Below are positions 8,813 through 17,744 of a stretch of 64,000 nt of DNA, in pieces (the first letter of the stretch is position 1; each line of letters opens with the position of its first letter). Source of the DNA: Caccoplasma_A sp045587545. Lineage in GTDB: Bacteria > Bacteroidota > Bacteroidia > Bacteroidales > G3-4614. The stretch lies in assembly GCA_045587545.1 (NCBI GenBank), contig JAZNCN010000012.1, positions 1 to 64,000 of the forward strand, written 5' to 3'. Below the pieces are notes generated by a model. The model saw only the letters and a list, made by a program, of their open reading frames with translations. It searched no databases and was not told the origin of the DNA. The translations under genes were made by a program, and so were the position numbers.

Positions 8813-9649
8813 ATGTCACTAACAACATTTGAACAATTACTCGAAGCAGGAGTACACTTTGGTCACTTAACACGTAAATGGAATCCCGCAATGCGTCCTT
8901 ATATCTTTATGGAGCGTAACGGAATTCACATCATTGACCTAAACAAAACAGTAGTAAAAATTGACGAGGCTGCATCTGCATTGAAGCAAATTGCAAAATC
9001 AGGTAAAAAAATCCTTTTTGTAGCAACAAAAAAACAAGCTAAACAAGTAGTAGCAGACAAAGCAACAGAGGTAGGAATGCCTTACGTTATTGAGCGCTGG
9101 CCCGGAGGTATGTTAACAAACTTCCCCACTATCCGCAAAGCTATCAAAAAGATGAACTCTATTGACAAAATGATCAAAGACGGAACTTTTGATAACCTTT
9201 CAAAACGTGAGAAATTGCAAGTAACTCGTCAACGTGCAAAATTGGAGAAAAACTTGGGTAGCATCGTAGATCTTACTCGTCTTCCCGCAGCACTTTTTGT
9301 TGTTGACGTAATGAAAGAGCACATTGCTGTTGCAGAGGCTAATCGTTTGGGTATTCCTGTATTTGCTATGGTTGACACAAACTCTGATCCTTCAGACGTT
9401 GATTTCGTAATACCTGCAAATGACGATGCTTCAAAATCAATTGATGCAGTTTTGAGCGCACTTTGTGGCGCAATAACAGAGGGTCTTGAGGAGCGTAAAG
9501 TAGAAAAAGCCGATTCAGAGGCAGCAGAGGCTCAAGCAGAAGAGGGTGCAGAGGATAAAAAAACTCGTAAAACTCGCGCACGTATCCGCCGCGAGGCTCC
9601 CGCAGAAGAGGCTCCTGTAGCAGAACCCAAAGCAGAGACTGAAGAGTAA
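8813..9649 (+). CDS. rpsB: 30S ribosomal protein S2
   Basis: uS2 (278 residues), the small-subunit protein that binds late in 30S assembly. Signature stretches include the EAGVHFGHLTRKWNPAM N-terminus, RWPGGMLTNF and the VDTNSDP segment. The last 50 or so residues are an acidic, Ala/Glu-rich tail, longer than in many bacteria and common in Bacteroidales. It lies 28 bases before tsf, the usual rpsB-tsf pair. Confidence 0.97.
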   Translation: MSLTTFEQLLEAGVHFGHLTRKWNPAMRPYIFMERNGIHIIDLNKTVVKIDEAASALKQIAKSGKKILFVATKKQAKQVVADKATEVGMPYVIERWPGGMLTNFPTIRKAIKKMNSIDKMIKDGTFDNLSKREKLQVTRQRAKLEKNLGSIVDLTRLPAALFVVDVMKEHIAVAEANRLGIPVFAMVDTNSDPSDVDFVIPANDDASKSIDAVLSALCGAITEGLEERKVEKADSEAAEAQAEEGAEDKKTRKTRARIRREAPAEEAPVAEPKAETEE

Positions 9650-9677
9650 TAATGATAATATATTAAAATTATAGAAT

Positions 9678-10499
9678 ATGGCTGTTTCAATTCAAGATAT
9701 TACAAAACTTCGCAAAATGACAGGTGCAGGTATGATTGATTGTAAAAATGCACTTGGCGAAGCAAACGGCGATTTTGACAAAGCAGTTGAGTTGATTCGC
9801 AAACGTGGTCAAGCTATCGTTGCAAAACGTGAGGATCGCGATGCATCAGAGGGTTGCGTTCTTGCTGCAGCAAAAGACGGATTTGCGGCAATCGTAGCTT
9901 TGAAATGTGAAACTGACTTTGTTGCAACAAATGCAGATTTTGTTGCTCTAACTCAAACAATCCTTGACAAAGCAATGGAGGTTCGTCCTGCTGATATAGA
10001 GGCACTTCTTGCAATTCAAGTTGACGGACGTTCACTTTCAGACCTTATCACTGATCGTAGTGGTGTAACAGGAGAGAAAATGGAGTTGGGAGGTTATGTG
10101 TTCTTAGAGGCTGCATCAACAATCTCATACATACACCCAGGAAACCGTTTGGCTACAATCGTAGCATTCAACAAGGAGTTGGAGTATCAAGTAGCTCGCG
10201 ATGTTGCAATGCAAGTAGCAGCAATGAATCCTATTGCAGTAACTCGCGAAGAGTTCCCCGCAGAAGTTGTTGAGAAAGAGTTTGAGATTGCAAAAGACAA
10301 AGCACGTCAAGAAGGAAAACCTGAAGCAATGCTTGATAAAATTGCACAAGGACGTATCAACAAATTCTATCAAGAGAATTCATTGTTAGAGCAAGCATTT
10401 GTTAAAGAGAACAAAATCTCTATCAAACAATATTTAGAGTCAAAAGATAAAGAGTTGACTGCGACAGCATTCAAACGCTTTACTCTTAACGCTGAATAA
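9678..10499 (+). CDS. tsf: Elongation factor Ts
   Basis: EF-Ts (273 residues), the nucleotide exchange factor for EF-Tu. The N-terminal UBA-like module with LRKMTGAGMIDCKNAL is intact, as are the CETDFVATN motif (about 76-84) and the dimerisation core. It is the last gene of the rplM-rpsI-rpsB-tsf cluster and is followed after 24 bases by a strong terminator. Confidence 0.97.
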   Translation: MAVSIQDITKLRKMTGAGMIDCKNALGEANGDFDKAVELIRKRGQAIVAKREDRDASEGCVLAAAKDGFAAIVALKCETDFVATNADFVALTQTILDKAMEVRPADIEALLAIQVDGRSLSDLITDRSGVTGEKMELGGYVFLEAASTISYIHPGNRLATIVAFNKELEYQVARDVAMQVAAMNPIAVTREEFPAEVVEKEFEIAKDKARQEGKPEAMLDKIAQGRINKFYQENSLLEQAFVKENKISIKQYLESKDKELTATAFKRFTLNAE

Positions 10500-10523
10500 T
10501 TATTGATTAGAATCAATAAAATT

Positions 10524-10556
10524 AACGGGAGCAACATTGGGTTGTTCCCGTTTTTT
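10524..10556 (+). terminator. Terminator of the rplM-tsf operon
   Basis: A 12-bp stem (10524-10535 with 10541-10552, one G-U pair) with a 5-base loop runs into a T tract. Confidence 0.9.
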
Positions 10557-10609
10557 ATTTCAGAAAAAATAAAGTAATATTTTTTATTTTCGTACGTTAT
10601 TTATGTAGT

Positions 10610-10617
10610 TATATTTG
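10610..10617 (+). promoter_or_regulatory. Probable -7 box for the histidine kinase gene
   Basis: TATATTTG matches TAnnTTTG and lies 17 bases before the ATG, so the transcript would have a very short leader. No clear TTTG -33 box is seen. Confidence 0.45.
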
Positions 10618-10634
10618 CAATAAAATTAAATCGT

Positions 10635-11786
10635 ATGAGAAATATATATGCTACAAGGCAGAAGTTTAAGTTTGTTTTCGTTGTAATATCGTTGCTGCTG
10701 GTTTGTGCATTCCTATATATATCTGATAAGTTAGTACAAGACCTTTCAGAGGAGGAACGTAATAAAATGGAGATATGGGCTGAAGCGACACGCTTGGCGG
10801 CAAGTGATGTAAATACTGATTTGGGACTGATATTAAAAATATTACGTAGTAACTCATCTATACCGGTAATTATAGTAGATGAAGATGAAAATATATTGCA
10901 TAGTGCAAATATAACAAATCAAGATAAAGAATACTTGTCAAAGACGTTTCAGGTATTTAAAGAAAAAGGAAACCTTATTGAGATTCCAATTGATAAAGAA
11001 ATTAAGCAATATCTATATTATGACGACTCTATTTTATTGAAATATTTAGCTCTATTCCCATATGTGCAATTGGGGGTAATGATACTCTTTATTCTTATAG
11101 CCTACATTGCGTTAATGAATAGTAAACGAGCCGAACAAAATCAGGTTTGGGTAGGATTATCAAAGGAAACTGCACATCAATTAGGAACACCAATATCATC
11201 ATTAATGGCATGGCTTGAAGTTTTACAAATGAATGAAACAGATAAAAATCTGCTTGCCGATATGACAAAAGATGTAAAACGGTTATCAGTTATAGCAGAG
11301 CGTTTCTCAAAAATAGGCTCAACCCCAGAGCTAACACCCGAAAATCTTGCAGAAGTAGTATATTCCTCAGGAGAATATATGCGCCGAAGAGTCTCTAACA
11401 GAGTTGATTTTAAAATTGATATTAATGTACAAGAGGCTATGGTAAATATGTGTGTGCCATTAATGGAGTGGGTAGTTGAAAATTTATGTAAGAATGCCAT
11501 TGATGCAATGGAGGGAGAGGGGAAATTATCACTTTCTCTTTTGCAAGATGAAGATATGTGTTATATTGATGTAACAGATACGGGGAAAGGAATAGCCAGA
11601 AAAAATTTAAAAACAGTATTTCGTCCCGGTTATACCACTAAAAAACGAGGTTGGGGATTAGGATTGGCTCTTGTAAAAAGAATAGTAGAGGAGTATCATG
11701 GCGGACGTGTATATGTGAAAGATAGTGAAGTGGGAAAAGGAACAACATTTAGGGTTGAATTAAGATGTATAACGCAAAAACTCTGA
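10635..11786 (+). CDS. Membrane sensor histidine kinase
   Basis: A 383-residue two-component sensor kinase. Two transmembrane helices (about 10-29 and 138-158) flank a short extracytoplasmic sensor region. The HisKA-like segment carries the phospho-acceptor His in KETAHQLGTP (about 178-187). The ATPase domain shows the N box ENLCKNAIDAM, G1 DTGKGI and G2 KRGWGLGLALVKRI. No response regulator lies beside it, so it is an orphan whose partner is elsewhere. It has its own likely promoter after the tsf terminator. The signal it senses is unknown. Confidence 0.9.
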   Translation: MRNIYATRQKFKFVFVVISLLLVCAFLYISDKLVQDLSEEERNKMEIWAEATRLAASDVNTDLGLILKILRSNSSIPVIIVDEDENILHSANITNQDKEYLSKTFQVFKEKGNLIEIPIDKEIKQYLYYDDSILLKYLALFPYVQLGVMILFILIAYIALMNSKRAEQNQVWVGLSKETAHQLGTPISSLMAWLEVLQMNETDKNLLADMTKDVKRLSVIAERFSKIGSTPELTPENLAEVVYSSGEYMRRRVSNRVDFKIDINVQEAMVNMCVPLMEWVVENLCKNAIDAMEGEGKLSLSLLQDEDMCYIDVTDTGKGIARKNLKTVFRPGYTTKKRGWGLGLALVKRIVEEYHGGRVYVKDSEVGKGTTFRVELRCITQKL

Positions 11787-11855
11787 ATTTTATACCATAA
11801 AAGTTCCTTATTTGAAATAAAAATGTAAAAAAATGAGGGATTTATCCCAACATAT

Positions 11856-11886
11856 TTTGTTGAAGGAATATTTTTGATTACCTTTG
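11856..11886 (+). promoter_or_regulatory. Promoter of the DUF177-rpmF operon
   Basis: TTTG (11856-11859), a 19-base gap and TACCTTTG (11879-11886) form a full Bacteroidota promoter. Because it overlaps the apparent upstream extension of the next reading frame, translation must begin further down, at the ATG at 11916. Confidence 0.75.
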
Positions 11887-11915
11887 CACTGCTTTTTAGC
11901 GCATTTATCTCTTAC

Positions 11916-12449
11916 ATGGGAAAGTTAGATTTATATAAGATTGAGTTAAAGGGTTTATCAGATGGAGTTTATGAGTATGATTTTCATCTTGATGATAAAT
12001 TTTTTAGCGAAGTTAACGGACCTGAGGTACAAAAAGGAGATGTAAACGTACATCTTTCACTTAGGAAAGTTGAGGAGAGTTTTAAGTTAGATTTCTCTTT
12101 ATCGGGAGTTGTGATAGTACCATGTGACAGATGTTTGGACGATATGGAGTATTGTATTGATTCTGAGACAGAACTTACAATAAAATATGGAACAGACACT
12201 GTTGATGAAGGCGATAAATTGATAATATCGGAGGGAAGTAATGAGGTTGACTTATCATGGTATCTCTATGAATTTGTAGCTCTTGAATTACCCTTGCAAC
12301 ATACCCACCCTGAGGGAGAGTGCAATGCAGAGATGGATTCTCTATTGCAACAACATTCGGGCATGTTAGACGACGAAGCAGAGTCAGAAGGAGCAGAACC
12401 TGTTGATTCTCGATGGAATGAATTGAAGAAATTAATAGATAATAACTAA
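11916..12449 (+). CDS. YceD/DUF177 family protein
   Basis: A 177-residue protein of the YceD (DUF177) family, which is linked in plants and bacteria to 23S rRNA accumulation and is almost always encoded just before rpmF. The CxxC-like segment VPCDRCLDDMEYC lies in the middle, and the C-terminal half is acidic. An in-frame TTG at 11874 would add 14 residues, but a promoter overlaps that stretch, so the ATG at 11916 (MGKLDLYKIELKGL) is preferred. rpmF follows 14 bases later. Confidence 0.85.
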   Translation: MGKLDLYKIELKGLSDGVYEYDFHLDDKFFSEVNGPEVQKGDVNVHLSLRKVEESFKLDFSLSGVVIVPCDRCLDDMEYCIDSETELTIKYGTDTVDEGDKLIISEGSNEVDLSWYLYEFVALELPLQHTHPEGECNAEMDSLLQQHSGMLDDEAESEGAEPVDSRWNELKKLIDNN

Positions 12450-12463
12450 TATTTTAAATAAAA

Positions 12464-12646
12464 ATGGCACATCCTAAACGAAAACAATCAAAGACCAGAA
12501 CAGCAAAACGTCGTACTCACGATAAAGCTGTAGCACCTACAATGGCAGTATGTCCTAACTGCGGTGCATGGCACGTATATCACACAGTATGCAACGAGTG
12601 CGGTTACTATCGCGGAAAAGTTGCTATTGAGAAAGAAGCCGTTTAA
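12464..12646 (+). CDS. rpmF: 50S ribosomal protein L32
   Basis: Complete bL32 of 60 residues. It begins with the MAHPKRKQSKTRTAKRR opening and has a zinc ribbon formed by CPNCG (about 30-34) and CNECGYY (about 43-49), so it is the zinc-binding C+ form. It is co-transcribed with the DUF177 gene and followed by a hairpin terminator before fabH. Confidence 0.97.
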   Translation: MAHPKRKQSKTRTAKRRTHDKAVAPTMAVCPNCGAWHVYHTVCNECGYYRGKVAIEKEAV

Positions 12647-12690
12647 TGCTTCGCAAAGCTTAGTGATAAGCGTGGCGACAAAAAATTAAA

Positions 12691-12728
12691 GCCTTAAGGG
12701 TTTTTTCTGACTCTTAGGGCATTTTTTT
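12691..12728 (+). terminator. Terminator after rpmF
   Basis: GCCTTAAG (12691-12698) pairs with CTTAGGGC (12713-12720), including one G-U pair, and is followed by ATTTTTTT. Read-through into fabH is possible because no strong promoter is seen between them. Confidence 0.7.
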
Positions 12729-12747
12729 CACAAAACAGATAATACTC

Positions 12748-13749
12748 ATGAAGAAAATAAATACAGCTATAACCGGAGTTGCGGCATACGTACCCGAAGA
12801 TAAGCTAACCAATGAGGATTTGACCAAAATGGTTGATACCACTGATGAGTGGATATATACCCGAGTAGGAATAAAGGAGAGACGTATATTAAAAGGCGAT
12901 AATTTAGGTTCGTCTTATATGGGTTCAAAAGCATTGGATTTACTTCTCGAGAAGACAGGCACAACAACCGATGAAGTAGAGGTTATTATATGTGCTACAT
13001 CAAATCCCGATTATAGATTTCCTGCTACAGCAGCTGTAATAGCCGACAGATCGGGAGTAAAAAACTGTTTTGCTTACGATATACAAGCTGCATGTACAGG
13101 ATTTATAGTAGCTCTTCAGATAGGAAAGGCATACATAAATGCAGGATTGTATAAAAAAGTAGTAGTAGTTTGTGCAGAGAAGATGTCGTCAATGGTAAAC
13201 TATCAAGACCGTGCGACATGTCCATTGTTTGGCGATGCAGCAGCAGCTGTCCTGCTTGAACCGACTTATGAAGATGTAGGAGTTGTTGATACACTTTTAC
13301 ATACCGATGGAGAGGGAATACCCTATCTTATGATGAAAGCAGGAGGTTCGGTTCAACCTATCACCTACGGAGCAATAGACAGAGGAGAGCACTTCTTATA
13401 CCAAGAGGGACGAACAGTTTATAAATACGCCGTGTCAAATATGATTGACGTATATAAACAGATAATGATTCGTAATCAACTCACAAACGACTCGGTAAAC
13501 TGGTTTATACCTCATCAAGCAAATGCGCGAATAATAGAGGCAGTAGGTTCACGATTAGGAATAGCACAAGAGAAAATAATAGTGAATATTGAGAACTTCG
13601 GAAACACAAGTTCTGCTACAATACCCTTGTGTATAGCACAATGGGAAGATAAATTCAAAAAAGGCGACAATATATTGTTAACAGCCTTTGGTGCAGGATT
13701 TACATGGGGTTCAACCTATATCAAGTGGGCATACGACACTAAAAAATAG
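12748..13749 (+). CDS. fabH: Beta-ketoacyl-ACP synthase III
   Basis: KAS III (333 residues) condenses acetyl-CoA (or a branched starter) with malonyl-ACP to begin type II fatty acid synthesis. The catalytic triad is visible: Cys in IQAACTGF (about 113), His in IPHQAN (about 253) and Asn in NFGNTSSATIP (about 283). The length is normal. The usual neighbour plsX is absent, so the order is DUF177-rpmF-fabH-era-der. Confidence 0.96.
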   Translation: MKKINTAITGVAAYVPEDKLTNEDLTKMVDTTDEWIYTRVGIKERRILKGDNLGSSYMGSKALDLLLEKTGTTTDEVEVIICATSNPDYRFPATAAVIADRSGVKNCFAYDIQAACTGFIVALQIGKAYINAGLYKKVVVVCAEKMSSMVNYQDRATCPLFGDAAAAVLLEPTYEDVGVVDTLLHTDGEGIPYLMMKAGGSVQPITYGAIDRGEHFLYQEGRTVYKYAVSNMIDVYKQIMIRNQLTNDSVNWFIPHQANARIIEAVGSRLGIAQEKIIVNIENFGNTSSATIPLCIAQWEDKFKKGDNILLTAFGAGFTWGSTYIKWAYDTKK

Positions 13750-13760
13750 AGATTAAGAAG

Positions 13761-13855
13761 TTGCATAAAGCGTTGAAGTTTGTTGCTGTTCATTTACTCG
13801 TAAACAAACAGTAAAAGAAAGAGAAAACAAAAACAACCCTTTATGCAATTTTTTT
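13761..13855 (+). terminator. Possible long-loop terminator between fabH and era
   Basis: TTGCATAAAG (13761-13770) is complementary to CTTTATGCAA (13839-13848), followed by seven T residues. The 68-base interior contains a smaller GTTTGTT/AACAAAC hairpin. The arrangement is consistent with a structured terminator. Confidence 0.5.
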
Positions 13856-13856
13856 A

Positions 13857-13864
13857 TAAATTTG
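13857..13864 (+). promoter_or_regulatory. -7 box of the era-der operon
   Basis: TAAATTTG fits TAnnTTTG. It overlaps the TTG at 13862 that would otherwise be the longest start of era, which argues that era begins at the GTG at 13886. Confidence 0.55.
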
Positions 13865-13885
13865 AATCGTATAAAAAGCAAGCAC

Positions 13886-14782
13886 GTGGCAGAAAATAAA
13901 CAACATAGAGCCGGATTTGTAAATATAGTAGGTAATCCCAATGTAGGGAAATCAACCCTTATGAACTCTCTTGTAGGTGAGCGCATATCCATAATAACAT
14001 CAAAAGCGCAAACAACACGTCATAGAATTATGGGTATTGTTAACACGGAGGATATGCAAATAGTATATTCCGATACTCCGGGAGTACTATCTCCTAAATA
14101 TAAACTGCAAGAGGCGATGCTTGATTTTTCAAAATCGGCATTGGTTGATGCAGATGTATTGCTCTATGTAACAGATGTAGTGGAGACACCCGATAAAAAC
14201 CCCGATTTTGTAGCCCGCGTTGCAAAAGAGAACAATGTTATACTTGTAATAAACAAGATTGACCTTCTTAAAAACCAATCCGATTTAGAAACAATCGTTG
14301 AGAAGTGGCGAGGAATACTACCAAATGCTGAGGTTATTCCACTATCAGCATCATTGAAATTCAATGTAGATTATCTTCTAAAACGCATACAAGAGATGTT
14401 GCCGCCATCGCCACCCTTTTTTGAAAAAGATGCATTAACCGACCGCCCAGCACGATTCTTTGTAACAGAAATTATCAGAGAAAAGATACTCTTGACTTAC
14501 GACAAAGAGATACCCTACTCAGTAGAAGCCGTAGTAGAGAAGTTTGATGAAAGCGAAAACACAATACACATAATGGCAGTAGTATATGTTGAGCGCGATT
14601 CGCAAAAGGGAATAATAATAGGAAAGGGCGGAAGTGCACTAAAACGCGTAGGAATGTTAGCCCGTAAAGATATTGAAGCATTCTTTGGGAAGAAGGTATT
14701 TCTTGAACTCTACGTAAAAGTTGAGAGAGATTGGCGAAATAAATTAAACAAATTAAAGAATTTTGGTTACTCACAAGAATAG
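13886..14782 (+). CDS. era: GTPase Era
   Basis: Era (298 residues from the chosen start) is an essential GTPase for 16S rRNA maturation and 30S assembly. The G domain has G1 GNPNVGKST, the DTPG G3 motif and NKID (G4). A C-terminal KH domain contains GIIIGKGGSALK. The start is GTG at 13886, because a TAnnTTTG box covers the TTG at 13862. The gene runs directly into der, which begins a few bases after the stop. Confidence 0.95.
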   Translation: MAENKQHRAGFVNIVGNPNVGKSTLMNSLVGERISIITSKAQTTRHRIMGIVNTEDMQIVYSDTPGVLSPKYKLQEAMLDFSKSALVDADVLLYVTDVVETPDKNPDFVARVAKENNVILVINKIDLLKNQSDLETIVEKWRGILPNAEVIPLSASLKFNVDYLLKRIQEMLPPSPPFFEKDALTDRPARFFVTEIIREKILLTYDKEIPYSVEAVVEKFDESENTIHIMAVVYVERDSQKGIIIGKGGSALKRVGMLARKDIEAFFGKKVFLELYVKVERDWRNKLNKLKNFGYSQE

Positions 14783-14787
14783 TGGTT

Positions 14788-16101
14788 ATGGGAAATTTAG
14801 TAGCAATAGTAGGACGCCCCAATGTAGGCAAATCAACGATATTCAATCGTTTGACCAACACCCGTCGAGCAATAGTTAACGAAGAGGCAGGAACAACACG
14901 CGACCGCCAATACGGAAAAGTAGAGTGGTGTGGTAATGAGTTCTCAATCATAGATACAGGCGGTTGGGTAGTAAACTCTGACGATATATTTGAAGACGAA
15001 ATAAACAAGCAGGTATCAATAGCCATAGAGGAAGCAGATGTAATACTCTTTGTTGTAGATGCCATAACAGGAGTAACCGATCTTGACGACAGAGTTGCAG
15101 CCATATTACGACGCGCATCAAAACCCGTAATATTGGTTGCAAACAAGATAGACAGTAACGAGTGGCAATATGCATCGGCACAATTCTATTCATTCGGTCT
15201 TGGCGATCCATTCAGTATATCGGCAGTAAACGGTTCGGGAACAGGCGACTTGCTTGATGCAATAGTTGCACGTTTCACAAACAAAGAAGAGGAGACAATA
15301 GAGCCAGAAGTACCTCGTATTGCCGTAGTAGGACGTCCAAATGCGGGAAAATCATCAATCATAAATGCCTTTATAGGCGAAGACCGCAATATAGTAACCA
15401 ATATAGCAGGGACAACACGCGACTCAATACATACACGTTACACAAAATTCGGATTTGACTTTTATCTTGTTGATACAGCCGGAATACGCAAAAAAGGAAA
15501 AGTAACCGAAGATATAGAGTATTATTCGGTAATACGTTCAATTCGTGCCATAGAAGATTCAGATGTGTGTGTGCTGATGATAGATGCAACACGAGGAATA
15601 GAGGGGCAAGATATGAATATCTTCTCACTAATACAAAAAAACAAAAAAGGTCTTGTTGTATGTGTAAACAAGTGGGACTTGGTTGAAGACAAGAGCCAAA
15701 AAGCAATAAAGGCGTTTGAGGAGGCAATTCGTAATCGTTTTGCACCCTTTACCGATTTCCCAATCATCTTTACATCAGCTCTAACAAAACAGAGAATATT
15801 CCGAGTACTTGAGTGTGCCGATGAGGTATTTAAGAATCGTCGTCAACTAATACCAACAGCGCGTCTTAACGAAGAGATGCTTGCAGTTATTGAGGCATAT
15901 CCACCACCAGCACACAAAGGTAAATACGTAAAAATTAAATATATAACACAGCTAAAAGGTTCATATGTGCCAACCTTTATATTCTTCTGTAACCTGCCGC
16001 AATGGGTTAAAGAACCATATAAGCGATATCTTGAAAATCAAATCCGCAAGCGTTGGAATTTTTCGGGAAGTCCTGTTAATATATTTATGCGCCAAAAATA
16101 A
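14788..16101 (+). CDS. der: GTPase Der (EngA)
   Basis: Der (437 residues) has two tandem GTPase domains and a C-terminal KH-like domain, and acts in 50S subunit assembly. The first G domain has GRPNVGKST, DTGGW and NKID. The second has GRPNAGKSS, DTAGI and NKWD. The upstream in-frame GTG at 14782 overlaps the era stop, but the ATG at 14788 gives the standard MGNLVAIVGRPNVGKS start. The gene is in one operon with era. Confidence 0.96.
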   Translation: MGNLVAIVGRPNVGKSTIFNRLTNTRRAIVNEEAGTTRDRQYGKVEWCGNEFSIIDTGGWVVNSDDIFEDEINKQVSIAIEEADVILFVVDAITGVTDLDDRVAAILRRASKPVILVANKIDSNEWQYASAQFYSFGLGDPFSISAVNGSGTGDLLDAIVARFTNKEEETIEPEVPRIAVVGRPNAGKSSIINAFIGEDRNIVTNIAGTTRDSIHTRYTKFGFDFYLVDTAGIRKKGKVTEDIEYYSVIRSIRAIEDSDVCVLMIDATRGIEGQDMNIFSLIQKNKKGLVVCVNKWDLVEDKSQKAIKAFEEAIRNRFAPFTDFPIIFTSALTKQRIFRVLECADEVFKNRRQLIPTARLNEEMLAVIEAYPPPAHKGKYVKIKYITQLKGSYVPTFIFFCNLPQWVKEPYKRYLENQIRKRWNFSGSPVNIFMRQK

Positions 16102-16110
16102 AAAATTGTC

Positions 16111-16213
16111 TAAATGGTAAATTTCAGCACTTCTCTTGTCGTGTCGTTGCTCATTTACTGAATGTAAACTCCGCACTCCCCTCTGTTAAGAAGTACTGAA
16201 CTTTACACATTTA
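16111..16213. repeat. Inverted-repeat element (MITE/REP-like)
   Basis: The ends 16111-16134 and 16189-16213 are imperfect inverted repeats of about 24 bases (TAAATG, GTAAA and CAGCACTTCT against AGAAGTACTG, TTTAC and CATTTA). They enclose about 54 bases that include GCTCATTTACTG and AAACTCCGCACT. A related core recurs near 16379-16415. The size and structure fit a small non-autonomous repeat. Mobility is inferred only. Confidence 0.6.
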
Positions 16214-16245
16214 TCCTAATTTTTAGGGATTTTTAGGGAATATAT

Positions 16246-16280
16246 AAGCGATAGTGAGTAACCTTACTATCGCTTTTTTT
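16246..16280 (+). terminator. Terminator downstream of era-der
   Basis: AAGCGATAGT (16246-16255) pairs with ACTATCGCTT (16266-16275), extended by three inner pairs, and is followed by a T run to 16280. Confidence 0.88.
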
Positions 16281-16512
16281 GTGAGTGCAGGAATTGCACC
16301 TGCGTGTTGGGGTTTGCTGTGTTCAGTTTCATATCTGCATTATTTATATCAAGCTTTTTTTGTTTTATCGCAAGAGTATGCTCAGTGATAAACTTCGCAC
16401 TTCCCTCTGATAATAAAAATAGAATAGACGCAAAAGATCTTAATAGTAGCTATTATATTTGGAATAAACAAGTACTAATTGTTAAATAAAAATTCAAAAT
16501 TAAGTTTGTGAT

Positions 16513-17724
16513 ATGGTGACTATAAAGATTAAGTTTGAACCATCAACAGTTGATGGTAGGGAAGGGAAAATTTTTTATCAATTAATTCACAAAAGAGAGG
16601 TTCGCAGTTATAAAACAAACTATTCTCTTTTTGAATATGAGTGGGATAATAACTTGTCGGAGGTAGTGTTCTTGCAAAACAACGAAAGTAGAAATTGTTA
16701 TTTATTTCAATTAAGAGAAAATATAAAACGAGATTTGAGGCGTTTTAAAAGAATTATAGAAGTCTTGTTTCAAGTAAAAGAGTATTTTACGGTTGATGAT
16801 ATTATTGCGGAGTTCTCGGCAAATAGTTGTGATAATTCTTTATCTTCATTTGCAAATGATATTATTTCTAATTTGAGAAAGTTGGGGAAAATACGTACTT
16901 CTGAGACCTATATATCGGCTCTTAATAGTTTTATGAAATTTAGAAATGGAATTGAGTTGCCATTAGAAGAAGTCAATGCCGATATTATTATACTATATGA
17001 GGCATATTTACGCGAAAGAGGGCTTACCCCCAATACCTCATCGTTTTATATGCGGAACCTTAGAGCTTTATATAATAAAGCCGTAGAAAATAGATTAGTT
17101 CAAGACAGAAAACCATTCAAGAAAGTTTATACCGGAATTGATAAAACTTTAAAACGAGCACTCTCTTTGGACGTTGTACGAGAAATCAAGGAGTTTGATT
17201 TTTCAAAAAATCCTACTTTTGATTTTGCTCGAGATATGTTTCTCTTTTCGTTTTATACACGAGGAATGGCTTTTGTTGATATGGCATACCTTAGAAAAAA
17301 GGATTTGTGCAATGGAATTTTGTCGTATCGAAGGCGCAAAACAGGACAACAATTGTTTATCAAATGGGAGAAGTGTATGCAGGAGATTGTGGATAAGTAC
17401 GATACATTACACTCCGTCTATTTATTACCCATTATCAATCCATTGAGCGATATAGATGAACGCAAGCAATACATCTATGTTGCTCAACGAGTAAATTTTT
17501 ATCTTAAAAAGATAGGAGTAAAATTGCAATTACCTATAAATATTACGATGTATGTTGCCCGTCATAGTTGGGCGAGTATTGCTAAAAGTGTAAATATCCC
17601 CGTTTCAGTTATAAGTGAGAGTTTGGGACACAATTCAGAAACGACAACACAGATTTATTTAACATCAATAGATAATACCATTATCGATAAAGCAAATAAT
17701 ATGATATTGGATTTTTTGGGATAA
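16513..17724 (+). CDS. Tyrosine recombinase, probable promoter-inversion (Tsr-like) type
   Basis: A 403-residue tyrosine recombinase. A SAM-like core-binding domain (about 110-200) precedes the catalytic domain, with Arg250 in FYTRGMAFVDMAYL, Lys276 in RRRKTG, Arg350 and His351 in VARHSW, His373 in LGH and nucleophile Tyr382 in QIYLT. The first His of the HxxR box is replaced by Tyr, as is common in this Bacteroidota group. The RGMxFVDMAYLRKKDL stretch resembles the recombinases that flip promoters of surface genes in Bacteroides. It lies next to a segment bounded by exact 15-bp inverted repeats and upstream of a tight operon, so it may control that operon by inversion. A mobile-element integrase is the alternative. 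Confidence 0.88.
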   Translation: MVTIKIKFEPSTVDGREGKIFYQLIHKREVRSYKTNYSLFEYEWDNNLSEVVFLQNNESRNCYLFQLRENIKRDLRRFKRIIEVLFQVKEYFTVDDIIAEFSANSCDNSLSSFANDIISNLRKLGKIRTSETYISALNSFMKFRNGIELPLEEVNADIIILYEAYLRERGLTPNTSSFYMRNLRALYNKAVENRLVQDRKPFKKVYTGIDKTLKRALSLDVVREIKEFDFSKNPTFDFARDMFLFSFYTRGMAFVDMAYLRKKDLCNGILSYRRRKTGQQLFIKWEKCMQEIVDKYDTLHSVYLLPIINPLSDIDERKQYIYVAQRVNFYLKKIGVKLQLPINITMYVARHSWASIAKSVNIPVSVISESLGHNSETTTQIYLTSIDNTIIDKANNMILDFLG

Positions 17725-17744
17725 AGAGGAAGAAAAATGTGTTT

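Larger units (their letters stand above)
16102..16512. other. Repeat-rich junction between der and a recombinase gene
   Basis: The 411 bases hold no gene. They contain an inverted-repeat element (16111-16213), a terminator (16246-16280), a tRNA T-arm-like stretch on the minus strand (about 16281-16305) and a second partial copy of the element's core (about 16379-16415). This looks like a junction between core chromosome and accessory DNA. Confidence 0.6.

Noticed and set aside
11874..11915. TTG start extending the DUF177 protein by 14 residues
   Set aside because: A full TTTG/TACCTTTG promoter overlaps this stretch, so it is not transcribed as coding sequence.
14475..15146. 223-codon minus-strand frame across era/der
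   Set aside because: It is antisense to conserved GTPase motifs in both genes.
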